A stretch of 8,888 nt of DNA from Candidatus Heimdallarchaeota archaeon (GTDB lineage: Archaea; Asgardarchaeota; Heimdallarchaeia; JABLTI01). The notes under the pieces were generated by a model. That model worked only from the letters and a program-made list of their open reading frames with translations, ran no database searches and had not been told where the DNA came from. Below are positions 1 through 5,301 of the stretch, piece after piece (position 1 is the first letter of the stretch; each line of letters opens with the position of its first letter). Position numbers and translations under genes: made by a program. The DNA is taken from assembly GCA_030602675.1 (NCBI GenBank), contig JAUVZH010000085.1, positions 1 to 8,888 on the forward strand. The letters are read 5' to 3'.

Positions 1-1
1 T

Positions 2-76
2 TTAGCTCTTTTAATATTAAAAGGTCTAAGTGTTTTGTCGATAGAAAGACTGAAAGGCGAGAAAAATTACCAATAA
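2..76 (+). CDS. possible 3' tail of an upstream gene, product unknown
   Basis: This frame is open from the window edge to a TAA at 74-76 and reads as about 24 residues with ordinary codons (begins LALLILKGL, ends GEKNYQ). It stops 37 bp before the next gene on the same strand, which would suit an operon. Another frame is open to a TAG at 97-99, so the choice is uncertain. The alternative is that 1-113 is a promoter region: the stretch TTTTAATATTAA at 9-20 is TATA-like. No family can be recognised from so short a tail. Confidence 0.25.
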   Translation, partial: LALLILKGLSVLSIERLKGEKNYQ

Positions 77-113
77 CAAGGAATTTGCAAATATCATAGA
101 AAAGAGAGATAGT

Positions 114-500
114 TTGAATAAAAATAACGAGTTAAAAGAAATAATTGAGAAGAAATTTGCATGTTCTATAAAGAAATCCAAAACATCACAAATATTGTTG
201 ATCTATTTAATTTGGAAAACATTGACAAATGGGGAGAAATTCCTTTTAGAAAACCAAAGAGATTTGGCAAACAGTTTTTGCAAACATTACAATTCCATAA
301 ATTTAGCACTTGAAGAAATGAGAACTGCAAACTATCTTAAAACTTCCAGATTAAAGAAAAAGTTAGCTTTAGATATCAATCTTGATAAAATAGACATTCT
401 CTCGTACTTATTATTGGTAAGCAATGAGTTTGCTAAGAAAGTATATGCGCAGCAAACAAAATTTCATTTTAAGGTAACAAACGATTCAGATAACGATTGA
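114..500 (+). CDS. small winged-helix (wHTH) DNA-binding protein
   Basis: The 128-residue protein starts at TTG, preceded by a purine-rich AAAGAGAGAT (101-110); no ATG is available before residue 69. Residues about 25-90 have the rhythm of a winged helix: a hydrophobic first helix, a second helix (NQRDLANSF), a recognition-type helix (SINLALEEMRTANYL), then a Lys/Arg-rich wing (KTSRLKKKLALDINL). The C-terminal 30 residues are helical, ending in an acidic tail. It is the first of four co-directional ORFs leading to the Cas1 homologue, so it may be the module's regulator or a DNA-binding partner of the integrase. It ends in TGA at 498-500, and the reading frame stays open beyond that stop through the next ORF; it could be the N-terminal part of a longer product. 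I recognise no named family; wHTH is inferred from sequence pattern only. Confidence 0.7.
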   Translation: MNKNNELKEIIEKKFACSIKKSKTSQILLIYLIWKTLTNGEKFLLENQRDLANSFCKHYNSINLALEEMRTANYLKTSRLKKKLALDINLDKIDILSYLLLVSNEFAKKVYAQQTKFHFKVTNDSDND

Positions 501-527
501 GAAGAAATTTCTTCTTTAGAATATTTA

Positions 528-785
528 TTGTTAGAAAAAAAAGCCCGGAGTTTAGAAGAGAATGCTAAGAAGCTATCACATAAATTAGCACGTGAGTTGA
601 TTAATGATCTTAAACATGCTGAGAGTAACACTCTCACAGTGTTAGACGATGAAGATTATTTTGTAATTGTATTTCAAATTCTAGAGAATATTGACCATTA
701 CATGCCAAATAATTCTGCAACTCGATTGCAATTTAAATTGCATTCTCAAAGAGAAAAGACAAGAAAGAAACTTAACAAAGGATGA
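528..785 (+). CDS. short helical protein of unknown function
   Basis: This 85-residue ORF opens with TTG and has no convincing SD: the 27 bases after the previous stop are not purine-rich in the right place. Residues 1-33 form a strongly charged, probably amphipathic helix, followed by DDEDYFVIVFQILENI and a basic C-terminus (QREKTRKKLNKG). It lies in the same frame as the preceding ORF, separated from its TGA by nine sense codons. It is therefore either a separate small gene or the downstream half of one protein of about 223 codons broken by a UGA. It ends in TGA at 783-785, immediately before the SD of the Cas1 gene, so translation is probably coupled. No family is recognised. Confidence 0.55.
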   Translation: MLEKKARSLEENAKKLSHKLARELINDLKHAESNTLTVLDDEDYFVIVFQILENIDHYMPNNSATRLQFKLHSQREKTRKKLNKG

Positions 786-786
786 T

Positions 787-794
787 GGAAGGTC
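787..794 (+). promoter_or_regulatory. ribosome binding site of the Cas1 homologue
   Basis: GGAAGGTC lies six bases before a GTG at 801-803, and it is the reason for choosing that start. It directly follows the TGA of the upstream ORF, as expected for coupled translation. Confidence 0.55.
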
Positions 795-800
795 ATTAAG

Positions 801-2894
801 GTGGTTACTAAACATAAAGGTGTCATTTCTAACCAAAACTACCTTTCATACATTGAACAAAATATCTTGGAATTCATTAAAGTAAGGGCTTTACAAGCTC
901 TACCAATTGCTTTTCCAGTAGGTAGTAACACTGATTTAGAACAATATTCGTCTCGAGTTAATTCTGCTTTTCCTGCAACTACAATTGAAATAGCTGTAAA
1001 AGCTGAATTGGCAATTGGTACCGTATCTGATATCTTACAGAAACTTCGAAGAAGCAAGAAAATCAAGGTTAGAAACTTCAAATGGTTTACCAAAGAAAAA
1101 AAATTCTACATTCCCTATGATATGACTTGGCCAGACTACATGGAAAAGACTTGTAACATTTGTGAAAATTGGAATAGATTTACCCGTAGTTGCACTTTTT
1201 ATCAGGAGTTGGCAACTGATGGTTATCGAGTAGATAAAGAGAGATTAAAGAAGAAAATACCACCAGAGCTGACTGCTTGTAAATGGTATATGGAACGAAT
1301 TACTCGAGCGTTACAGACTTTTTCATCACTACAAAACTTTGCAGAAGAAACTTGTGATCTCGAGGTATGGTGGCAAAAAGAGAAACAAGATGAACATTAT
1401 CTCTTTGTGCCAAAAGTGCCAATGCAAGCATACAAATGTCATTTCTGTAAAAAACCAATACCGCAACTTGGTTGGGGAAGCTTGCCATTAATTGGAAGTG
1501 CTATTGTCTCATGTAATTACTGCGGATCATTTTACAAACTAATTATGGACAAGAAATTAGAAGAGTATACAGTTATTGCTTCAGAAGAAAAATACCACGA
1601 ATATGCTAAAAGATATTATATTTTCACTGGTAGAGAACTTCCTAAACCAAACTATACTAGCAGTGAATATGGATTCTCAATCTATGAATTCAACGAAGAA
1701 ACAGATTTGCATGATGAAATAGAGACTTTTACTAACAAGAACATATTTGCTTTCTATAATCAACTGAAATTTCTAGTAGTAAGAAAAAAAGAATATCAAA
1801 GTATTCTCCAACAAAGGTTAGGGGAAGAGCATCCACAAATTAGAATCATGTTCGCAGAAGAACCACCCAAGAGTGTTGAACCAACAAAACAACAAAAAGG
1901 AGCAGTTGGACTCCTTAGAGAATATGGTCCAGCTAACTATGACTATAGCATAGATCTTCTCTGGAGTAAAATGACAACATTAGAAGAGATAGAAGAGCTA
2001 GTGAATAAAAGGAAACTGATGAAAGCACAAGAAGAAATAATAAAACCAATTTTTGAGCTGCAACGACTAGAAAAAAAGGGTCAAAAACTTACAAGTGAGC
2101 GATGGAATATACTAGATGGACTAGCAGCTAAAGCAATGTGGGAAGTAATCAAACCAGTTGTTGAGAGTCATGGTTTTGGAATGCCTAATCGTTCACGAGC
2201 AAGACATGTGGAAAATGATCGTTTGAGACCATATGGATTGTATCCAAGTTACTCGAGAGGAAATACCATCTTTAATGGGGCATTAAGAAAAATAACGAAT
2301 GTTTTCATAGAGAAATGCAACAAGTATCAGTTTCCTTGGGAAGGATTAGAGGGAATCTGCCATAAGAAGACTTCAGGAGGAATCTATGGATTTCTCTTAG
2401 ATAACAGTGAGGGAATTAAACAGACAGCTATACCAACAACATTGAAAACGATAGCTGAAGGGAGAATCACTCCAGAGATGGTCAAAACAGTCCGAATGCG
2501 GAAACGGATGGAAATAGCTTACATTAAACAAGACTCTCAAGCAAATCATGAGTTAGATAAAGATACTGAAAAATTGACAAAAATGAAAGTAGTAGCTGTG
2601 ATACATGGTGAGGAAAAGAAAACAACTTTGAGCAAAGCGATTGAGTATCAAGTCCAAAGTTTGAAGAAATTACTCGAGGACATTGTTTGGTTGGATGACA
2701 CAACAATCATCATTGATGGAACAAAATATACTCCTTGGGCTGTTGCAGCAGAAAATCGCTGGGATGAAGTAACAGAAAAACAAAGGCTGAAAATGGGTTG
2801 TTCGCTAAAGAAAATCATCGAGCAAGCGAAAAGCTATTTCACACCATTTAGATTTCAACTTGAATTCTCTCGAGAAAGATTTAGCTTAGATTAG
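801..2894 (+). CDS. cas1: highly diverged Cas1-family integrase with N-terminal wHTH and zinc-binding clusters
   Basis: The 697-residue protein is about twice the usual Cas1 length. Residues about 45-107 look like a winged helix. Cysteines C118, C121, C131 and C160 form one possible metal site; C213-x2-C216 and C238-x2-C241 form a zinc ribbon. The Cas1 helical domain spans about 380-690. ILDGLAAKAMW (437-447) matches the family's E-G-x-A-A-x-x-Y-W helix but has D439 where the catalytic Glu belongs. RGNTIFNGALRKI (486-498) matches the N-x-x-LN segment. GICH gives H521, and FLLDNSEG gives D534 and E537, matching the H...D-x-x-E pattern before FRP in classical Cas1. A segment like the usual helix after that motif follows (IAEGRITPEM). 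Cas1 is a metal-dependent DNA integrase that inserts spacers in CRISPR systems or whole elements in casposons. With no Cas2 or CRISPR array nearby and a Cas4-type gene convergent to it, a casposase-like or other CRISPR-independent role is more likely. Start GTG; stop TAG. The family call rests on motif order and spacing, not on a search. Confidence 0.78.
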   Translation: MVTKHKGVISNQNYLSYIEQNILEFIKVRALQALPIAFPVGSNTDLEQYSSRVNSAFPATTIEIAVKAELAIGTVSDILQKLRRSKKIKVRNFKWFTKEKKFYIPYDMTWPDYMEKTCNICENWNRFTRSCTFYQELATDGYRVDKERLKKKIPPELTACKWYMERITRALQTFSSLQNFAEETCDLEVWWQKEKQDEHYLFVPKVPMQAYKCHFCKKPIPQLGWGSLPLIGSAIVSCNYCGSFYKLIMDKKLEEYTVIASEEKYHEYAKRYYIFTGRELPKPNYTSSEYGFSIYEFNEETDLHDEIETFTNKNIFAFYNQLKFLVVRKKEYQSILQQRLGEEHPQIRIMFAEEPPKSVEPTKQQKGAVGLLREYGPANYDYSIDLLWSKMTTLEEIEELVNKRKLMKAQEEIIKPIFELQRLEKKGQKLTSERWNILDGLAAKAMWEVIKPVVESHGFGMPNRSRARHVENDRLRPYGLYPSYSRGNTIFNGALRKITNVFIEKCNKYQFPWEGLEGICHKKTSGGIYGFLLDNSEGIKQTAIPTTLKTIAEGRITPEMVKTVRMRKRMEIAYIKQDSQANHELDKDTEKLTKMKVVAVIHGEEKKTTLSKAIEYQVQSLKKLLEDIVWLDDTTIIIDGTKYTPWAVAAENRWDEVTEKQRLKMGCSLKKIIEQAKSYFTPFRFQLEFSRERFSLD

Positions 2895-3814
2895 TAAGAT
2901 GAAAAAAGGAGCAAATGAGATTTGAAGATGCAAAAAGGAGAAAAAGCAGTCAATAAACAACAACGAACTCTCGAGGAACTGCTCCTAGAATTAGAAGAGG
3001 AGATACTGAAAGGAACGAGTAATCAAAGAGGAGTGCAACGATTTTCCGATAAAGCATACAAGAAAATGAAAGAACTAGGAGAAAGAGAAGTACTCGTAGT
3101 ATTTGATATAGTCAAATTACTCTTAGGAGAAATAATGGAAACAGGAACCGCAAAACCAATCAGTAAAAGTGAGTTACTGAGAAATCTGCCATGGGAGAAA
3201 AGTCGACTAAGTGAAAGATTACAGAAGCTAGTGCAAGAAGGGATTCTACTACAAGAGAAGCGAAAATACCTGCTCAACTTAGACAATCCATTCATTGAAC
3301 GAGTAAAAAGGTGTATGAGGTTTGAGAATCAGGAAATAGAACTTGAAGAATTGCTTCAGGAGTTCTCACAAGAAATTAAGGGAATAGCTACTAACATTGA
3401 TGAAGAAAAAGAAGAGCAACTAGAAGAAGTGACAAGAAAAATCTACAGAGAAGTAACTGAAGAAGAGCTAAAATACTTTGTAGAGGAACTATATCAAACC
3501 TTTAGAGAATATTATGGGAGATTTACAGGAGAGGAGCTAGAAGATGAGCTAGCAATGCTCTTTGAGAAAAACATTCTCATGACAATTGGCATGGTGAGAA
3601 GGGAAGAAGAGAGATAACAAAAGCAAATAAAAGAGGGGCTATGTACCTTTAAGCAATTTTTCAGGGATTTTGGTGCAAACAACAGCATAATCACACTCAC
3701 TTGACAAAAGATGACAGGCATGTCTTGTAGACCAGTTACCAGTAAGGATGTCTTGACGTATAGACTTGAGAAAAGCTCGGAATTCCTTTAGGTTGGCTGA
3801 GGTAACTTCTCGAG
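952..3814. other. cluster of eight CTCGAG palindromes
   Basis: CTCGAG occurs at 952, 1303, 1359, 2252, 2673, 2869, 2970 and 3809, and I found none elsewhere in the window. At this base composition fewer than one would be expected in 3 kb. The sites fall in different codon phases (as CTC-GAG, as TCT-CGA-G, as TAC-TCG-AG) and in both converging transcripts, so one favoured dipeptide does not explain them. Function unknown. Confidence 0.4.
2922..3617 (+). CDS. acidic wHTH protein downstream of the Cas1 homologue, unknown function
   Basis: The 231-residue protein starts at TTG (2922) or at the in-frame ATG two codons later (2928); AAAAAGGAGC at 2903-2912 is the SD. It follows the cas1 stop by 27 bp on the same strand, so it is almost certainly cotranscribed. 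Residues 1-50 are a charged helical stretch. Residues about 55-118 read as a winged helix (SKSELLRNLP, then SRLSERLQKLVQEGILL as the recognition helix, then a beta-wing RKYLLNL). Residues 130-231 are very Glu/Lys-rich and helical, probably a coiled-coil or dimerisation region. It has no nuclease motif and no Cas2-like ferredoxin fold that I can see. Its position suggests a DNA-binding partner of the integrase, perhaps taking Cas2's scaffolding place, or a regulator of the module. Both roles are inference. Confidence 0.75.
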   Translation: MKMQKGEKAVNKQQRTLEELLLELEEEILKGTSNQRGVQRFSDKAYKKMKELGEREVLVVFDIVKLLLGEIMETGTAKPISKSELLRNLPWEKSRLSERLQKLVQEGILLQEKRKYLLNLDNPFIERVKRCMRFENQEIELEELLQEFSQEIKGIATNIDEEKEEQLEEVTRKIYREVTEEELKYFVEELYQTFREYYGRFTGEELEDELAMLFEKNILMTIGMVRREEER

Positions 3815-4376
3815 AAAACCATTCACCAGTGGAGTAGAAATAACAAGCAACTTCGGTAACAGTGAGACCAAACTGCTGAGAGAAGTCTGGACAATCAGTG
3901 GCAAGAAGAGCGTAGAACAACAATTCTTCATCGAGAAAACCGCTTTTTTGAGGAGAGGACTTGTACTCGACAATCCGGCAAGAATGTTCATCAATAGGAT
4001 CAACCCTATCGATTTTTCCACGCATAGTCTCAGTCCTAAGATATAGTTCGTAAGCTAAAGGAAGCCAGTTTTCAGGATCAACTTCGAAACGATGGCGTTC
4101 TTGCTCCCAGAACAAACGAAGAATAGGTTTAGAATGGACAATAGCTGGAGGTGCGTTTCCAAGCATGAGATCCTTTCCATGGTCTTGTAGGAAGTCAGTT
4201 AGTAAGTGGTGCTTTTCTATGCCATCCAAAAGGTGCGGTTTGTAACTACTGTATCTTTTTCTCCCGCGAGGTCCTTCTTCTGTGTATAGATTTTGTTGCT
4301 TCACCAAGTAGAATTTGATCGGACACTCCAAGTAAGCAGCAAATTCTGTTTTGCTAAGGTTAAAGAGATGGTTCAA
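3639..4376 (-). CDS. cas4: Cas4-family PD-(D/E)XK exonuclease with Fe-S cluster signature
   Basis: The 245-residue protein starts at TTG, with AGGGAT 6-8 bases upstream; an in-frame stop lies six codons before the start. Cas4 and AddB-type nucleases process DNA ends, and in CRISPR systems Cas4 trims prespacers for Cas1. The N-terminus has the family's S-x-x-x-F-x-x-Y-x-x-CP pattern (SKTEFAAYLECP) with C18. H56 in EKHH, D123 in RGKIDRVD, and E137 with K139 in VEYKSS are the expected catalytic residues. E151-x3-Y155 stands where Q-x3-Y is usual. C221, C228 and C234 near the C-terminus complete, with C18, the four ligands of a 4Fe-4S cluster. Length is normal to slightly long for Cas4. It is convergent with the cas1 operon, with 21 bp between stop codons. 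No inactivating change is seen, so it is probably an active nuclease. An unrelated RecB-like solo nuclease is the main alternative. Confidence 0.83.
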   Translation of the reverse strand: MNHLFNLSKTEFAAYLECPIKFYLVKQQNLYTEEGPRGRKRYSSYKPHLLDGIEKHHLLTDFLQDHGKDLMLGNAPPAIVHSKPILRLFWEQERHRFEVDPENWLPLAYELYLRTETMRGKIDRVDPIDEHSCRIVEYKSSPQKSGFLDEELLFYALLATDCPDFSQQFGLTVTEVACYFYSTGEWFSREVTSANLKEFRAFLKSIRQDILTGNWSTRHACHLLSSECDYAVVCTKIPEKLLKGT

Positions 4377-4403
4377 AGCATAATCCCTAATTCATGTCTG
4401 TGA

Positions 4404-4415
4404 AATTTATCTTTA
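4404..4415 (-). promoter_or_regulatory. candidate TATA promoter of the Cas4 gene
   Basis: On the minus strand this reads TTAAAGATAAAT. A transcript starting about 25 bases downstream would have a short leader carrying the AGGGAT SD before the TTG at 4376. AT-rich background makes such matches common. Confidence 0.3.
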
Positions 4416-4514
4416 AGAAAGGCTAAATCCTGAACAGAGGCAAAGAATTACTCAAATAGTTAGAAACTCTGATGAGCGAAAAATACCCACCAGAGACCAT
4501 AACGTACTCACATC

Positions 4515-4523
4515 AAAAAAAAA
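4515..4523 (-). terminator. oligo-T terminator after the microprotein gene
   Basis: Nine consecutive T residues on the minus strand follow directly after the TAG of the 42-residue ORF. Oligo-T tracts end transcription in archaea, so this would separate the microprotein from the Cas4 gene downstream. Confidence 0.55.
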
Positions 4524-4652
4524 CTAGTAGACAGGTTTGAGTTTCATGAGGTCTTTCTTTAGTTGTTCTAACCATTTTTCGACGAATTCTTGATCTCCTT
4601 CAATTTCGAATTCTTTTTCACCGATCTTATATTTTATCCTATGAGTGACCAT
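4524..4652 (-). CDS. 42-residue microprotein with an FEIEG-x-x-EFV motif
   Basis: ATG at 4652-4650 is preceded, five bases away, by AGGAGGGA, the strongest SD in the window. The ORF ends in TAG and is followed at once by a T9 terminator, so the gene has all expected signals despite its size. The product begins MVTHRIKYKIG and contains EFEIEGDQEFVEKWLEQ: two predicted beta strands followed by one amphipathic helix, about 45% charged. Short G-x-x-FEIEG-x-x-EFV segments of this type recur, to my knowledge, as stand-alone small proteins or as N-terminal segments of larger archaeal proteins, with no firm function. It lies upstream of the Cas4 gene on the same strand but is separated from it by 147 bp and a terminator, so it may belong to the host. 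It is too short to assign further. Confidence 0.7.
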   Translation of the reverse strand: MVTHRIKYKIGEKEFEIEGDQEFVEKWLEQLKKDLMKLKPVY

Positions 4653-4657
4653 GTTTA

Positions 4658-4665
4658 TCCCTCCT
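4658..4665 (-). promoter_or_regulatory. strong Shine-Dalgarno site of the microprotein
   Basis: AGGAGGGA on the minus strand is five bases from the ATG at 4652 and is the main support that this small ORF is translated. Confidence 0.7.
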
Positions 4666-4885
4666 AAGTACCTCCCTTTTTCATCACTAAAAAATGCTGT
4701 GAAGAAATATGCTACTATTCATTATCAAATAACTTAAATTTCAATCCTCTTTAATGAGGTTTTATTTTTGTAGTAGTTATACAGTAATAGCTAATATCAA
4801 CACATATAGAATTGGTGATTAAATAGCTTTTAATAAAGCTAGTATTGAAATTGTACCTTGAGAAAAAATGAAATAAAGGAACATT

Positions 4886-4900
4886 TTGAATAATATTCAA
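4886..4900. repeat. 15-bp perfect palindrome, possible operator
   Basis: TTGAATA-A-TATTCAA has 7-bp arms around a single A. Such symmetry suits a dimeric wHTH regulator, but the all-AT core makes chance plausible. It lies about 60-75 bp upstream of the candidate RNA promoter. Confidence 0.25.
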
Positions 4901-4959
4901 TATCATCATTAAAGATTTAAGATTTAACACAAAGACATCCTCATTTAGAGTATTATTCT

Positions 4960-4969
4960 TTTAAAAATA
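4960..4969 (+). promoter_or_regulatory. TATA box of the candidate structured RNA
   Basis: TTTAAAAATA is centred about 23 bases before the first paired base of the hairpin cluster at 4987, close to the usual archaeal TATA-to-start distance. The next protein gene begins more than 330 bp away and has its own TATA, so this promoter would serve a non-coding transcript. Confidence 0.35.
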
Positions 4970-4986
4970 TGATTTAAAATCTAAGT

Positions 4987-5095
4987 AGTGGGAGGAGCAT
5001 GAGAGACTTTAGAACTAAATGAGCTTTGTTCTGTCGCAGGTTAGCTGATTTTCCCTCCCACTCATCAACTATCTCCTAAAGTTAGTTGCGTTTTT
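4987..5095 (+). ncRNA. candidate structured non-coding RNA
   Basis: AGTGGGAGG at 4987-4995 pairs perfectly with CCTCCCACT at 5054-5062: nine bp, seven of them G-C, in an AT-rich setting. Inside it AGAAC (5011-5015) pairs with GTTCT (5028-5032). A second hairpin, CAACTA (5066-5071) with TAGTTG (5083-5088), is followed two bases later by T5 (5091-5095), resembling a terminator. A TATA-like box sits at the right distance upstream. The same stretch holds two overlapping mini-ORFs of 7 and 9 codons beginning at 4999 and 5019, the first close behind GGGAGGAG, so a leader peptide is a weaker alternative. It does not fit a tRNA, a C/D or H/ACA guide or SRP RNA. The structure is seen by eye; no folding was computed. 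Confidence 0.4.
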
Positions 5096-5096
5096 A

Positions 5097-5154
5097 GAGA
5101 GATACCCAAGGAAAAATACAGAGAGTACTTTCTCTGCCGTCGAATCTTTCTCTC
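5097..5154 (+). repeat. nested inverted repeats, possible 3' domain of the RNA
   Basis: GAGAGA (5097-5102) pairs with TCTCTC (5149-5154) and encloses CAGAGAG...TTTCTCTG (5119-5136), a hairpin of six bp plus a G-T pair with a short loop. This may be a continuation of the preceding RNA if the T5 tract is not its end. No function can be assigned. Confidence 0.3.
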
Positions 5155-5245
5155 CAAGAATAACTATTCACTCTCAAATAATTAAATTTTGTGTCGGGGA
5201 AAAAAAGAACAACCGCGTTCATGAAACCAAAAGAATTAAGTCGAA

Positions 5246-5253
5246 TTTAAATA
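5246..5253 (+). promoter_or_regulatory. TATA box of the PRC-barrel gene
   Basis: TTTAAATA lies about 52 bp before the ATG at 5302. A start near 5275 would give a leader of roughly 27 bases containing the AAGGGAATAAGG ribosome site. Confidence 0.45.
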
Positions 5254-5301
5254 GAGCGATGACCTATTATAATGCAGAAACATAACATAAGGGAATAAGG
5301 A

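Larger units (their letters stand above)
4653..5301. other. 650-bp stretch without a protein gene
   Basis: Positions 4680-4960 are very AT-rich with only trivial ORFs (for example ATG-AAA-TAA at 4869), one perfect palindrome (4886-4900) and short GATTTA repeats around 4914-4925. From 4987 to about 5155 the sequence becomes more GC-rich and is dense in inverted repeats, listed separately as a candidate RNA. From 5160 to 5245 I see nothing but AT-rich spacer and a weak GAAC/GTTC hairpin at about 5208-5221. The PRC-gene promoter follows. Confidence 0.6.

Noticed and set aside
498..500. Selenocysteine at the in-frame TGA
   Set aside because: The flanking residues (acidic DSDND and EEISS) resemble no redox or selenoprotein motif, and no SECIS hairpin is evident. 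Readthrough is kept only as an open question.
839..1093. Antisense and overlapping ORFs such as 839-1093, 1300-1488, 2524-2706, 3023-3295, 3512-3721, 5247-5549, 6678-6872 and 8265-8453 (all minus), 3788-4021 (minus) and 691-885 (plus)
   Set aside because: They lie over well-supported genes in other frames, have no SD sites or recognisable domains, and show the odd composition of shadow frames.
4469..4475. C box (CTGATGA) of a C/D guide RNA
   Set aside because: No D box (CTGA) follows within a suitable distance, and there is no terminal stem.
4423..4500. 25-residue minus-strand ORF ahead of the Cas4 gene
   Set aside because: It has an ATG but no SD, and a low-complexity product. It fills the leader between the T9 terminator and the Cas4 gene and is probably not translated.
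1..4523. Terminal inverted repeats bounding a casposon-like element
   Set aside because: I compared the sequence before 114 with 4377-5300 and found no convincing inverted match. The element's left edge may lie outside the window.
4987..5062. tRNA gene
   Set aside because: The terminal stem and length of about 76 bases are suggestive, but there is no TTCRA T-loop, no D-arm pattern and no five-base T-stem.
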